From assembly GCF_002904295.1 (NCBI RefSeq), contig NZ_PPHG01000097.1, positions 62,001 to 126,000 on the forward strand: a DNA stretch of 64,000 bases. Direction: 5' to 3'. The DNA is from Amycolatopsis sp. CA-128772 (GTDB lineage: Bacteria > Actinomycetota > Actinomycetes > Mycobacteriales > Pseudonocardiaceae). The position numbers and the translations under genes are program-made. Shown here piece after piece: positions 1 through 8,013 of the stretch. Position 1 is the stretch's first letter. The number at the start of each line of letters is the position of its first letter. The notes below the pieces were generated by a model, which made no database searches, was not told the origin of the DNA, and worked only from the letters and a program-made list of their open reading frames with translations.

Positions 1-1637
1 CCCGCCTTCAGGACGACGAACCCGCGCGGCAGCTGGCCCTTGAGCTGGTCGGCCACGCCGATCACGGCGCACTCGGCGACCGCCGGGTGCGAGGCCAGCA
101 CCGCCTCCATCGACCCGGTGGACAGCCGGTGCCCGGCGACGTTGATGACGTCGTCGGTGCGGCCCATGACGAACAGGTAGCCGTCCTCGTCGAAGTACCC
201 GGAGTCGCCGGTCAGGTAGAAGCCGTCGTAGCGCGAGAGGTACGCCTCGCGGTACCGCTCGTCGGCACCCCAGAGCGTCGGCAGCGATCCCGGCGGCAGC
301 GGCAGCTTCACCGTGATGGCGCCCTCGCGCCCGGCCGGCAGCTCGTCGCCCGCCTGGCCGAGGACGCGGACGTCCCAGCCCGGGACCGGCTTGGTCGCGG
401 ACCCGGCCTTGACGTCCATCGGCTCCAAGCCGCGCGGGTTCGCCGCGATCGGCCAGCCGGTCTCGGTCTGCCACCAGTGGTCGACCACCGGGACGCCGAG
501 CTTCTCGTGCGCCCAGTGGTAGGTCTCCGGGTCGAGCCGCTCGCCCGCCATGAACAGCGTCCGGAACTGCTTCAGGTCGTACTTCCGGAGTTCGCGGGCG
601 TCCGGGTCGACCTTCTTCACGGCCCGCAGCGCGGTCGGCGCGGTGAACAGCGCCCGGACGCCGTGCTCGGCGATGACCCGCCAGAACGCACCCGCGTCGG
701 GCGTGCCGACCGGCTTGCCCTCGTACATCACCGTCGTGGCGCCGACGAGCAGCGGCGCGTACACGATGTAGGAGTGCCCGACGACCCAGCCGACGTCGGA
801 CGCCGTCCACCAGACGTCGCCGGCGTGGACGTCGTAGACCGCGGCCATCGAGTAGGCGAGGGCGACGGCGTGGCCGCCGGTGTCACGCACGACGCCCTTC
901 GGCTTCCCGGTGGTCCCGGACGTGTAGAGGATGTACAGCGGATCGGTGGCCGCGACCGGCACCGGGCCGGCCGGATCGGCGTTCACCGCCAGCTCGCGCC
1001 AGTCGCGCTCGCGGCCGGTCAGCTCGGCCGGCGCCTGCTCGCGCTGCAGCACGACGACGTGGTCCGGCTGGTGCTCGGTCATCCCCAGCGCGGCCCGGAT
1101 GATCGGCTGGTACTCGACCACCCGGGTCGGCTCGATGCCGCAGGACGCCGCCAGGATCACCTTCGGCTTCGCGTCCTCGATCCGGGCGGCCAGCTCCTTC
1201 GGCGCGAACCCGCCGAAGACCACCGAGTGCACCGCGCCGATCCGCGCGCAGGCCAGCATGGCGATCGCGGCCTCCGGCACCATCGGCAGGTAGACGATCA
1301 CCCGGTCACCCTTCGTGACGCCGAGGGAGCTGAGCGCACCGGCGAACCGCGCGACCGTGTCCCGCAGCTCTTCGTAGGTGTAGGTGCGTTGCCGTCCGGT
1401 CACGGGAGAGTCCCAGATCAGTGCGGCCTGGCCCCCGCGCCCGGCCTCGACGTGCCGGTCCAGCGCGTTGTACGAGGTGTTCAGTTCGGCGTCCGGGAAC
1501 CACCGGAAGAAGGGCGGGTTCGTGTCGTCCAGCGCCCGTTCCGGCGCCTTCGTCCAGCTGATCGACTCGGCCGCGGCCAGCCAGAACGCGTCCGGCTCGG
1601 CCAGGCTGCGCCGGTAGGCTTCGGAGTACGCGCCCAT
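1..1637 (-). CDS. prpE: Propionyl-CoA synthetase (AMP-forming), 3' end outside window
   Basis: An acyl-CoA synthetase of the ANL superfamily. It activates propionate (or acetate) with ATP to acyl-AMP and then CoA thioester. 545 codons from the ATG at 1637 are visible; roughly the last 80 residues fall outside the window. The adenylate-forming P-loop reads YTSGTTGKPKGVVRDTGGH, with the RDTGGHAVAL continuation typical of PrpE-type propionyl-CoA synthetases. Later come WWQTETG and YLTGDSGYFDEDGYLFVMGR, the core AMP-binding motifs. An N-terminal ACAS_N-like segment precedes them. It is transcribed away from the kinase gene at 1823. Acetyl- versus propionyl-CoA synthetase is inferred from the motif flavour. 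Confidence 0.88.
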   Translation of the reverse strand, partial: MGAYSEAYRRSLAEPDAFWLAAAESISWTKAPERALDDTNPPFFRWFPDAELNTSYNALDRHVEAGRGGQAALIWDSPVTGRQRTYTYEELRDTVARFAGALSSLGVTKGDRVIVYLPMVPEAAIAMLACARIGAVHSVVFGGFAPKELAARIEDAKPKVILAASCGIEPTRVVEYQPIIRAALGMTEHQPDHVVVLQREQAPAELTGRERDWRELAVNADPAGPVPVAATDPLYILYTSGTTGKPKGVVRDTGGHAVALAYSMAAVYDVHAGDVWWTASDVGWVVGHSYIVYAPLLVGATTVMYEGKPVGTPDAGAFWRVIAEHGVRALFTAPTALRAVKKVDPDARELRKYDLKQFRTLFMAGERLDPETYHWAHEKLGVPVVDHWWQTETGWPIAANPRGLEPMDVKAGSATKPVPGWDVRVLGQAGDELPAGREGAITVKLPLPPGSLPTLWGADERYREAYLSRYDGFYLTGDSGYFDEDGYLFVMGRTDDVINVAGHRLSTGSMEAVLASHPAVAECAVIGVADQLKGQLPRGFVVLKA

Positions 1638-1822
1638 TCCCGCTCCTTCGCGTCGGACCTTCTGCCGCTGCCCATCATGGCGCGGGAGCGGCGGGCGCGC
1701 CGGATTCCCCGGGCGGGAAAGACCCGGCAACCTCACGCAGCCCGGGAGCGTCCTAAGCTGGACCGCGGGAATTCACCGCGTGACGGTGCGAAGTGAACAC
1801 GGACAGTGAGGGGAGCCCGGCG

Positions 1823-3580
1823 GTGAACGGACTCGCGAGCGCGTTGCTCTCGCTAGCCCATTCCTTGTTCGGCCCGGGTTTCTGCCCCGGCGACTGGGTC
1901 TGGGCCACGAGTGCGGCCGGCGCGCTCGTCGCGCTGCTCCCGCCGATCGGCGCGCTGGCGGTGTCGATCATCCGGAAGGGCACCGGCAACCGCTACGACG
2001 CCACGACCTTGTCGGTGTTCGGCGCCATCGGCCTGTTCACCACGCTGGTCATGCCGTGGCTGCTGTCCATCGGCGTGTCGGGCGTCTTCCGCGCGGAGTG
2101 GGCCGGCGAGAAGTCGGGCCTGCCGCGCGCCGCCGCGTCGACGCTGGCCAGCGGGTCCTGCTGGGTCACCACCCAGAAGGAGTACCTGGGCGGCGGCCAG
2201 ACCGTCTACGACGTGCTGGTGTCGCAGAGCGGCAAGGACATGCCGTTCTTCGTCTACCTGCTGGCCTTCGTCGTCCTGCCGGCCGGCTCGCTGCTGTTCG
2301 TCATGCTGCAGGGCCGCACGGCCTTCCGCCGCGGCCCGAAGTGGCCGTCGCGGTTCTTCTGGGTCCCGTTCGCGGCGATGATCGTGTTCAGCGTCGGCAT
2401 GGAGGCGAACACCGCGCTGCACTTCTGGCTCGGGTTCCTGCCGTTCAGCGTGCTGGGCCTGATCCCGGTCGCGATGATCGGCCCGCCGCCGTGGTCGGTG
2501 ATCAACCGGCCGGACGCGCCGCCGCGCCGCGAACCCGAGCCGCACCGGCCGCCGCCGCCGTCGCAGGTCCAGCCGCGGCCGACCCCGCCGCCTCCGCCGC
2601 CGCCGATCAACAAGCCGTACCCGAAGACGGCGCTGGCCTCGGCACCCGAGCCGCCGTCGCCGCCGCTCGGTGCGCTCGCCGCGGCACCGGGCCCGATTCC
2701 GCCGCCGCCCGGCTCCCGCAACGCCGGCGGCAGCCGTTACCGGCGCGTCAAGCAGCTCGGCGCGGGTGGGTTCGGCACGGTCTGGCAGGCCGTCGACACC
2801 CAGCTGAACCGCACGGTCGCGCTGAAGATCGCGCACGCCCCGGACCGCGACACCGCCGAGCGCATGCAGCGCGAGGCCCGCGCGCTGGCCGTGGTCAGCC
2901 ACCCGAACTGCGTCAAGGTGTACGACCTGGCCGAGGAGCCGGACGGCCTCGCGCTGGTGATGGAGTACCTCGAGGGCCGGCCGCTGGCCGAGCTGGTCGA
3001 CGGGCAGGGCCCGCTGGACGACGTCGCCGCGGGCCGCCTGTGGGCGACGATGGCGGGCGCGCTCGCCGCGGCGCACGAGAAGGGCGTCCTGCACCGCGAC
3101 ATCAAGCCGTCGAACATCGTCCTCGACCCGAGCGGCCTGGCCCACCTGATCGACTTCGGCATCGCCCGCAGCCAGGGCGATTCGAAGATGACGGCCACCG
3201 GGATGATGATCGGCACGCCCGACTTCGTCGCCCCGGAGCAGGCAATGGGCGCAACGGCGTCCCCGGCGTCCGACGCATGGCAGCTGGCGGCGACGATCAG
3301 CTACGCGCTGTCCGGCCAGCCGCCGCGAGGAACGCGCGAGACGCCGATGGCGGCGTTGATGGCCGCGGCTCGGGCGGAGCCGGTGTCGCGGCTGCCCCAG
3401 CGCAGCGCCCACGCGCGGCTGCTGGCGGCGTCCCTGGACCCCGAGCCACGCCGCCGCCCGACGCTGAACGCGGTGCGCCGCGAGGTCGAGGGCTGGCTGT
3501 CACGGGCAGGCAAGTCCGCGGACGGCCCGGTGACCCGGGTGGTGCCCCGCCAGCCGGGCAGCCAGCTGCCCCGGCGCTGA
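1823..3580 (+). CDS. Membrane-anchored serine/threonine protein kinase, N-terminal membrane domain
   Basis: A eukaryotic-type (Hanks) Ser/Thr kinase of about 585 residues. Roughly residues 15-215 hold four or five hydrophobic segments. A proline-rich linker follows (about 220-300, runs of PPPP), then the kinase domain (about 305-560). The glycine loop is GAGGFGTV, the ATP lysine is in VALKIA, the catalytic loop is HRDIKPSN, the metal motif is DFG, and GTPDFVAPEQ forms the activation-segment end, so it looks active. The usual actinobacterial PknB layout is reversed: membrane part first, cytosolic kinase last, with no PASTA domains. I chose the GTG at 1823 because AGGGGAG lies 7 bases before it. 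A longer GTG start at 1793 is possible. Confidence 0.9.
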   Translation: MNGLASALLSLAHSLFGPGFCPGDWVWATSAAGALVALLPPIGALAVSIIRKGTGNRYDATTLSVFGAIGLFTTLVMPWLLSIGVSGVFRAEWAGEKSGLPRAAASTLASGSCWVTTQKEYLGGGQTVYDVLVSQSGKDMPFFVYLLAFVVLPAGSLLFVMLQGRTAFRRGPKWPSRFFWVPFAAMIVFSVGMEANTALHFWLGFLPFSVLGLIPVAMIGPPPWSVINRPDAPPRREPEPHRPPPPSQVQPRPTPPPPPPPINKPYPKTALASAPEPPSPPLGALAAAPGPIPPPPGSRNAGGSRYRRVKQLGAGGFGTVWQAVDTQLNRTVALKIAHAPDRDTAERMQREARALAVVSHPNCVKVYDLAEEPDGLALVMEYLEGRPLAELVDGQGPLDDVAAGRLWATMAGALAAAHEKGVLHRDIKPSNIVLDPSGLAHLIDFGIARSQGDSKMTATGMMIGTPDFVAPEQAMGATASPASDAWQLAATISYALSGQPPRGTRETPMAALMAAARAEPVSRLPQRSAHARLLAASLDPEPRRRPTLNAVRREVEGWLSRAGKSADGPVTRVVPRQPGSQLPRR

Positions 3581-3591
3581 CCCTCGTTCAC

Positions 3592-4167
3592 TCACGATCG
3601 CGGGGGCTTGACCGCCGAGAAGGCCACCAGCTCCTTCGGCCGGACGTCGACCTCGACCTGCTCGAAGCCCGCCTTCTCCAGCCGTGCCGGGAGGGTGACC
3701 GCGTCGAGGACGTTCATCGTGTCGCCGATGTGCTTGAGGCGGAAGCGGAAGTTGAGCTGGGCGTCGAAGCCGCAGTATGTTCCGCCCGGGCGCAGGACGC
3801 GGGCGGCCTCCGCGAAGATCGCGTCCTGCAGCCGTGCCGTCGGTACGTGGTGCAGCATCGTGAAGCAGGTGACGGCGGAAAAGCGGCCGTCCTCGAACGG
3901 CATCTCCGCGCCGCTGCCCTCGACGACCTCGGCGCGGTTGCCGAACTTCGCCCGCAGCAGCTCGGTCGACGCGGGGTCGATCTCCAGGACCGTCAGCTTC
4001 GGCACGACGTCCAGCAGCACCTTCGTGGTGGCGCCGAAGCCGGGGCCGATCTCGAGGACGTCGTCACCCAGCCCGAACCGGGCCAGCCAGGGGGTCAGCC
4101 GTTCTTCGATCCGGTGCGCCCACTTCGCGGAGCTGCAGATCCTGCGGTGGATGAGGTTCATCGGCAT
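3592..4167 (-). CDS. Class I SAM-dependent methyltransferase
   Basis: 191 residues with a Rossmann-type methyltransferase fold. SAM motif I is VLEIGPGFGATT (near residue 40), the acidic strand-2 end is VLEIDP, and motif IV is CFTMLHHVPTA, followed by ARVLRPGGTYCGFD. The family (Methyltransf_11/25) acts on small molecules or lipids, and the substrate cannot be read from sequence. It is divergent from an AraC-type regulator at 4223 with about 55 bases between starts, so local control is plausible. A TACCGT -10 box (4175-4180 on this strand) lies 7 bases before the ATG, consistent with a leaderless transcript. Confidence 0.82.
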   Translation of the reverse strand: MPMNLIHRRICSSAKWAHRIEERLTPWLARFGLGDDVLEIGPGFGATTKVLLDVVPKLTVLEIDPASTELLRAKFGNRAEVVEGSGAEMPFEDGRFSAVTCFTMLHHVPTARLQDAIFAEAARVLRPGGTYCGFDAQLNFRFRLKHIGDTMNVLDAVTLPARLEKAGFEQVEVDVRPKELVAFSAVKPPRS

Positions 4168-4174
4168 GGCTCCG

Positions 4175-4180
4175 ACGGTA
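4175..4180 (-). promoter_or_regulatory. -10 box of the methyltransferase gene
   Basis: TACCGT read on the minus strand, 7 bases before the ATG at 4167. This spacing puts the transcript start at or next to the start codon. No convincing -35 was identified. Confidence 0.4.
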
Positions 4181-4208
4181 GGGAGCCGGCGCGGTGACCG
4201 GTAGCCGA

Positions 4209-4214
4209 TATGCT
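4209..4214 (+). promoter_or_regulatory. -10 box of the AraC regulator gene
   Basis: TATGCT, 8 bases before the ATG at 4223, implies an mRNA with little or no leader. It sits 28 bases from the divergent -10 box at 4175-4180. Confidence 0.4.
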
Positions 4215-4222
4215 GCCAACCG

Positions 4223-4963
4223 ATGTCGCGAAACAGTCAACTCGGGGCCATGCTGCTCGGCGCGTTCGACGTGCCCGCCGGCACCTGGTTCCCGTGGCAC
4301 GAGCACCCCGCCCATCAGCTGGTCTGGTCGGCCCGCGGGGTCGTCGCGGTCAAGGCCGGCGACGCGGGCTGGGTGCTGCCGCCGACGCGTGCGCTCTGGA
4401 TGCCGGCCGGCGTCCGGCACCGCACCGGCGCGCTCGGGCGGGCGCAGCTGCGCGGCATCTACGCCGATCCGGCGCAGTCCCCGGTGTCGTGGCCGCAGCC
4501 GCGGATGGTCGTCGTCCGGCCGCTGCTGCGCGAGCTGCTGGAGTACCTGACCGCCGAGGGCGTCTCGCCGCCGGCGCGGCTGCGGGCCGAGGCGGTGGCC
4601 TTCGACCTGCTCGAACCGCTGGACGTGGTGCCGATCGTGGTGCCGTCGCCGTCGGACCCGCGCGCGCTCGACGTGGCCACGGCCGTGCTCGCGAACCCGG
4701 CGGACCCGCGGACCCTCGCCGAGTTCGGACGGGCCGTCGGCGCCGCGGAACGGACGCTGGCGCGGATCTTCGTCCGCGAGTGCCGGATGCCGTTCGGGAC
4801 CTGGCGCACCCAGGCGCGGCTGCGTGCCGCGCTGCCGCTGCTGGCCGAGGCCACGCCGCTGGAGACGGTGGCCTACCGCGTCGGGTACAGCTCGGCGAGC
4901 GCGTTCGTGGCCGCGTTCCGGCGGGCCGTCGGTGTCACGCCGGGGGCGTACTTCGCGGGCTGA
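4223..4963 (+). CDS. AraC-family transcriptional regulator with cupin sensor domain
   Basis: 246 residues. The N-terminal half is a cupin-like domain: WHEHPAHQLVW near residue 27 and the PTRALWMPAGVRHRTG strand pair match AraC_binding folds. The C-terminal ~95 residues (about 150-246) hold the double helix-turn-helix. They include TLARIFVRECRMPFGTWR and ETVAYRVGYSSASAFVAAFRR, the latter ending in the conserved VGVTPGAYF. Such proteins sense a small ligand and act on one or a few nearby promoters. The divergent methyltransferase is the obvious candidate target, which is an inference. Its stop is directly followed by the stop of the convergent mannosyltransferase gene. Confidence 0.9.
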   Translation: MSRNSQLGAMLLGAFDVPAGTWFPWHEHPAHQLVWSARGVVAVKAGDAGWVLPPTRALWMPAGVRHRTGALGRAQLRGIYADPAQSPVSWPQPRMVVVRPLLRELLEYLTAEGVSPPARLRAEAVAFDLLEPLDVVPIVVPSPSDPRALDVATAVLANPADPRTLAEFGRAVGAAERTLARIFVRECRMPFGTWRTQARLRAALPLLAEATPLETVAYRVGYSSASAFVAAFRRAVGVTPGAYFAG

Positions 4964-6532
4964 CTAGCGCCAGGACGGCAGCCAGCGCTCGGCCTCCCAC
5001 TGGCCGCTGGTGATCGCGATGCCGTTCAGGATCGGCCACAGCCAGGCGAAGTTCGCCACCACCAGCCCGACGTACAGCGACACGACGAGCAGACCGGTGC
5101 CGCGTCGTTCGAACCCGCGCCGGGCGCCGCCGAGGATCTGGCCCAGGCACAGCGTCAGCCCGAGCACCAGGAACGCGGCCAGCGGGGTCGCGTAGAAGAA
5201 GTACATCTGGCGGTCGATGTTGGTGAACCAGAAGACGTATCCGCCGAGGTAGCCGACCAGCACGGCCGCGTAGCGCCAGTCCGCGCGGAAGATCGAGCGC
5301 CACGCCGCCCAGCCGAGCATCGGGATGGCCAGCCACCACATCGCCGGCGTGCCGATCAGCATCGTCGCGCTGATGCAGCGGGCCTCGCCGCAGCCGGTGA
5401 CTTCGCCGTTGTAGCTGTAAAGCATCGGGCGCAGGCCCATCGGCCACGTCCACGGCTTCGACTCCCACGGGTGCGGGTTGTCCTTGGGCGTGACCAGGGT
5501 TTCGTGGAAGTGCAGGACGTTCGCGGTGTAGTCGCCGAGCGAGCGCAACGCCGGCGGCATCCACGACCAGAAGCCCGGCGCGATGTCCTTGATCTCGGTG
5601 TAGTGCCGGTCGGTGGCGGTTTCGCTGGCGAACCAGGCCCAGTACGCGGCGAAGTACATCAGGAACGGGATGAGCAGGATCGCCCACAGCGCGGGCAGCA
5701 CGTCCCGGCGGATCGTGCCCAGCCACGGCCGTTCGACGCCGGCCGCGCGCCGCGCCGCGACGTCGAACCCGACGCAGAGCAGCCCGAACGCGACGATGTA
5801 GTACAGCGCCGACCACTTGACGCCGAAGGTGAGCCCGATCATCAGCCCGGTCGCGAACCGCCACCAGCGGAAGCCGAGCTTGGGGCCCCAGACGGACTCG
5901 TTGACCCAGCCTTCGCGGACCGCCGTCGCGAGCCGCTCGCGCACCTGGTCGCGGTCGGCGAGCAGGCAGGCGAACGCGGCCAGGACGAACAGCGCGATGA
6001 AGATGTCGAGCATGCCCATCCGCGACTGCAGGTGCAGCACGCCGTCGCTGATCACCAGGACGCCGGCGATGGCGCCGAGCAGCGTCGAGCGGGTGAGCCG
6101 GCGGGCGATCCGGACGACCAGCAGCACCATCAGCGTGCCGGCCAGCGCGGGCATGATCCGCCAGCCCCAGCCGTTGTAGCCGAACAGCCATTCGCCGATC
6201 GCGATCAGCTGCTTCGCCAGCGGCGGGTGGACGACCAGCTCGTAGCCGTAGTTGTCCTCGTAGCCGCCGTTGCGCAGCACCTGCCAGGCCTGCGGCACGT
6301 AGTGCTTCTCGTCGAAGACCGGGCTGCCCTTGTCGGTCGGCACGCCGAGGTTCTGCAGCCGGACGATGCCGCCGAGCACGGTCAGCACCAGGGTGACGAC
6401 CCAGCCGCGCAGCCGGTCCGCCGGCATACCTCGGCCGAGCAGGGTCAGTTCGCGGTCGGTGGGCGGCCGGAGCGCCTCGACCGGGTCCGGCCGGACGCTT
6501 TCGTCGTCGGGACGGGTCAGCACGGCGGTCAC
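4964..6532 (-). CDS. pmt: Dolichyl-phosphate-mannose--protein mannosyltransferase (GT39)
   Basis: A 522-residue polytopic membrane enzyme that transfers mannose from polyprenyl-phosphomannose to Ser/Thr of exported proteins during Sec translocation. The sequence shows a first transmembrane helix near residue 45, then the acidic luminal loop VFDEKHYVPQAW with the DE pair typical of PMTs. Next comes VHPPLAKQLIAIGEW, many later hydrophobic segments, and a second loop with WESKPWTWPM typical of actinobacterial Pmt. GTG start at 6532. Its position next to rsmI matches M. tuberculosis Rv1002c (Pmt)/Rv1003. A palindromic -10 region (6584-6593) is shared with rsmI. Confidence 0.93.
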   Translation of the reverse strand: MTAVLTRPDDESVRPDPVEALRPPTDRELTLLGRGMPADRLRGWVVTLVLTVLGGIVRLQNLGVPTDKGSPVFDEKHYVPQAWQVLRNGGYEDNYGYELVVHPPLAKQLIAIGEWLFGYNGWGWRIMPALAGTLMVLLVVRIARRLTRSTLLGAIAGVLVISDGVLHLQSRMGMLDIFIALFVLAAFACLLADRDQVRERLATAVREGWVNESVWGPKLGFRWWRFATGLMIGLTFGVKWSALYYIVAFGLLCVGFDVAARRAAGVERPWLGTIRRDVLPALWAILLIPFLMYFAAYWAWFASETATDRHYTEIKDIAPGFWSWMPPALRSLGDYTANVLHFHETLVTPKDNPHPWESKPWTWPMGLRPMLYSYNGEVTGCGEARCISATMLIGTPAMWWLAIPMLGWAAWRSIFRADWRYAAVLVGYLGGYVFWFTNIDRQMYFFYATPLAAFLVLGLTLCLGQILGGARRGFERRGTGLLVVSLYVGLVVANFAWLWPILNGIAITSGQWEAERWLPSWR

Positions 6533-6583
6533 GGGGCGATCCTACGGGCGAGGCGGGGCGTACGTCGTCCGGATCCGCTGATC

Positions 6584-6593
6584 AGCCTAGGCT
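6584..6593. promoter_or_regulatory. Palindromic shared -10 region of pmt and rsmI
   Basis: AGCCTAGGCT is its own reverse complement, so a TAGGCT -10 box is present on both strands. On the plus strand it ends 6 bases before the rsmI GTG (6600), a leaderless arrangement. On the minus strand it is about 52 bases upstream of the pmt start at 6532. Confidence 0.45.
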
Positions 6594-6599
6594 GACGGG

Positions 6600-7436
6600 G
6601 TGACTTCGGGCCGCCTGATCCTCGCCGCCACCCCGCTCGGCGACGTCCGCGACGCTTCCCCGCGCCTGGCCACGGCTCTGGCCGAGGCGGACGTCATCGC
6701 GGCCGAGGACACCCGGCGGCTGCGCTCCCTGGCGTCGGCGCTGGAGGTGACCCCGCGCGGCCGGGTGGTGAGCTTCTACGAGGACGTCGAGTCGGCGCGC
6801 CTGCCGAAGCTGCTGGAGGCGTTGCACGCGGGCGAGTCGGTGGTCCTGGTGACGGACGCGGGCATGCCGAGCGTGTCCGACCCGGGCTTCCGCCTGGTGG
6901 CGGCGTGCGTTGCCGAGTCGCTGCCGGTGACGTGCCTTCCGGGCCCGTCGGCGGTGACGACGGCGCTCGCGCTGTCCGGGCTGCCGTGTGACCGGTTCTG
7001 CTTCGAGGGGTTCGCGCCCCGCAAGCCGGGCGAGCGGACCAGGTGGCTGACGGCGTTGCGCGACGAGCCGCGGACGGCGGTGTTCTTCGAATCTCCGCAC
7101 CGGCTGGGGTCCCTCCTGGCGGACGCGGTGTCGGTGCTGGGTGGGTCGCGGCAGGCCGCGGTGTGCCGGGAGCTGACGAAGACGTACGAAGAGGTGAAGC
7201 GGGGTCCTCTCGCGGAGCTGGCCGCGTGGGCCGCGGAAGGCGTCCGCGGCGAGATCACGGTGGTGCTGGCGGGGGCGGCGCCGCGGGCGGTTTCGGTGGC
7301 GGACCTGGTGGACGAGGTCGCGGCGCGGGTCGCGTCGGGGGAGCGGCTGAAGTCGGCGGCGGCGGAGGTCGCCGAGGCGGCCGGGGTGTCCAAGAAGGAG
7401 CTTTACGACGCCGTGCTGGCGGCGCGGGTCAAGTGA
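6600..7436 (+). CDS. rsmI: 16S rRNA (cytidine1402-2'-O)-methyltransferase
   Basis: 278 residues of the tetrapyrrole methylase-like superfamily. RsmI 2'-O-methylates C1402 in the decoding centre of 16S rRNA. Visible family motifs are LILAATPLGDVRDASPR at the N-terminus (GNLxD equivalent), AAEDTRRL, VLVTDAGMPSVSDPGFRLV, LPGPSAVTTALALSGLP and FFESPHRL, then ELTKTYEEVKRG. The C-terminus GVSKKELYDAVL is a typical RsmI tail. The GTG start lies 6 bases after a TAGGCT -10 box. The last 8 bases overlap the 3' end of the convergent tetR gene. Confidence 0.96.
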   Translation: MTSGRLILAATPLGDVRDASPRLATALAEADVIAAEDTRRLRSLASALEVTPRGRVVSFYEDVESARLPKLLEALHAGESVVLVTDAGMPSVSDPGFRLVAACVAESLPVTCLPGPSAVTTALALSGLPCDRFCFEGFAPRKPGERTRWLTALRDEPRTAVFFESPHRLGSLLADAVSVLGGSRQAAVCRELTKTYEEVKRGPLAELAAWAAEGVRGEITVVLAGAAPRAVSVADLVDEVAARVASGERLKSAAAEVAEAAGVSKKELYDAVLAARVK

Positions 7437-7962
7437 GCAGCGCCGTGACCGCGGCGTGCGCCTTCGCCGCGTCCGGGGCGTCTCCGGTGATCACGTCCGT
7501 GTACACGAACGACTCGCCGATCCGCACCAGCAGGTAGGCCAGGTCCGGCACCGGCAGGGGCGGGACCAGCCGCCCGGCCTCGACCTCGCCTTCCAGCAGC
7601 GTCACCAGCTTCTCCGTCGTCCGCTGCTGGCACACGCTCGCCTTCGTCGTCAGCAGCCGCAACGCGCGTTCCGGCTCACGGCGGAGGAAGTCGCGGAACG
7701 GCGGTGAGTCGTTCGCCAGGCGGACGTACCCGCTCACGAAGTCCGCCACCCCCGCCGCGCCGCGGCCGACGCACGCCGGCCAGAGCCGGGCGATCGAGGC
7801 CGCGGACAGCGACCACAGGATCTCGCCCAGCAGGCGGTCGCGGCTGCCGATGCGGCGGTGCAGCGTCGCCCGGCTGATCGACAGCCGCTGGGCCAGCTCG
7901 CCCATGTCCAGCCGGCGGCCGGACAGGAACCACTCACGGGCCACCTCGAACTCCTGAGACAT
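7429..7962 (-). CDS. TetR-family transcriptional regulator
   Basis: 177 residues. The N-terminal helix-turn-helix is shorter than usual: GELAQRLSISRATLHRRIGSRDRLLGE, with the RATLHRRI recognition helix resembling the TetR HTH. An all-helical ligand domain follows. The ATG at 7962 lies inside an 8-bp-arm inverted repeat (7955-7978), so autoregulation is likely. It is divergent from a quinone oxidoreductase-type gene at 8014, its probable target. It overlaps rsmI by 8 bases tail to tail. Confidence 0.85.
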   Translation of the reverse strand: MSQEFEVAREWFLSGRRLDMGELAQRLSISRATLHRRIGSRDRLLGEILWSLSAASIARLWPACVGRGAAGVADFVSGYVRLANDSPPFRDFLRREPERALRLLTTKASVCQQRTTEKLVTLLEGEVEAGRLVPPLPVPDLAYLLVRIGESFVYTDVITGDAPDAAKAHAAVTALLT

Positions 7963-7978
7963 ATGCCAGAATGTCTCA
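7955..7978. promoter_or_regulatory. Inverted-repeat operator between tetR and the oxidoreductase gene
   Basis: TGAGACAT (7955-7962), an 8-base spacer, then ATGTCTCA (7971-7978): perfect 8-bp arms. It covers the start codon of the TetR gene and lies about 36 bases before the divergent oxidoreductase start. Position and symmetry fit a TetR dimer site; this is inferred. Confidence 0.65.
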
Positions 7979-8013
7979 CAACCACTGGGCTGTTGACGGA
8001 GAGGGAACGCGAC

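Noticed and set aside
87..1796. Long plus-strand reading frame opposite the propionyl-CoA synthetase gene
   Set aside because: Arg/Gly/Val/Asp-rich translation with no family pattern. The minus strand encodes a clear ANL enzyme. Typical antisense frame of a GC-rich gene.
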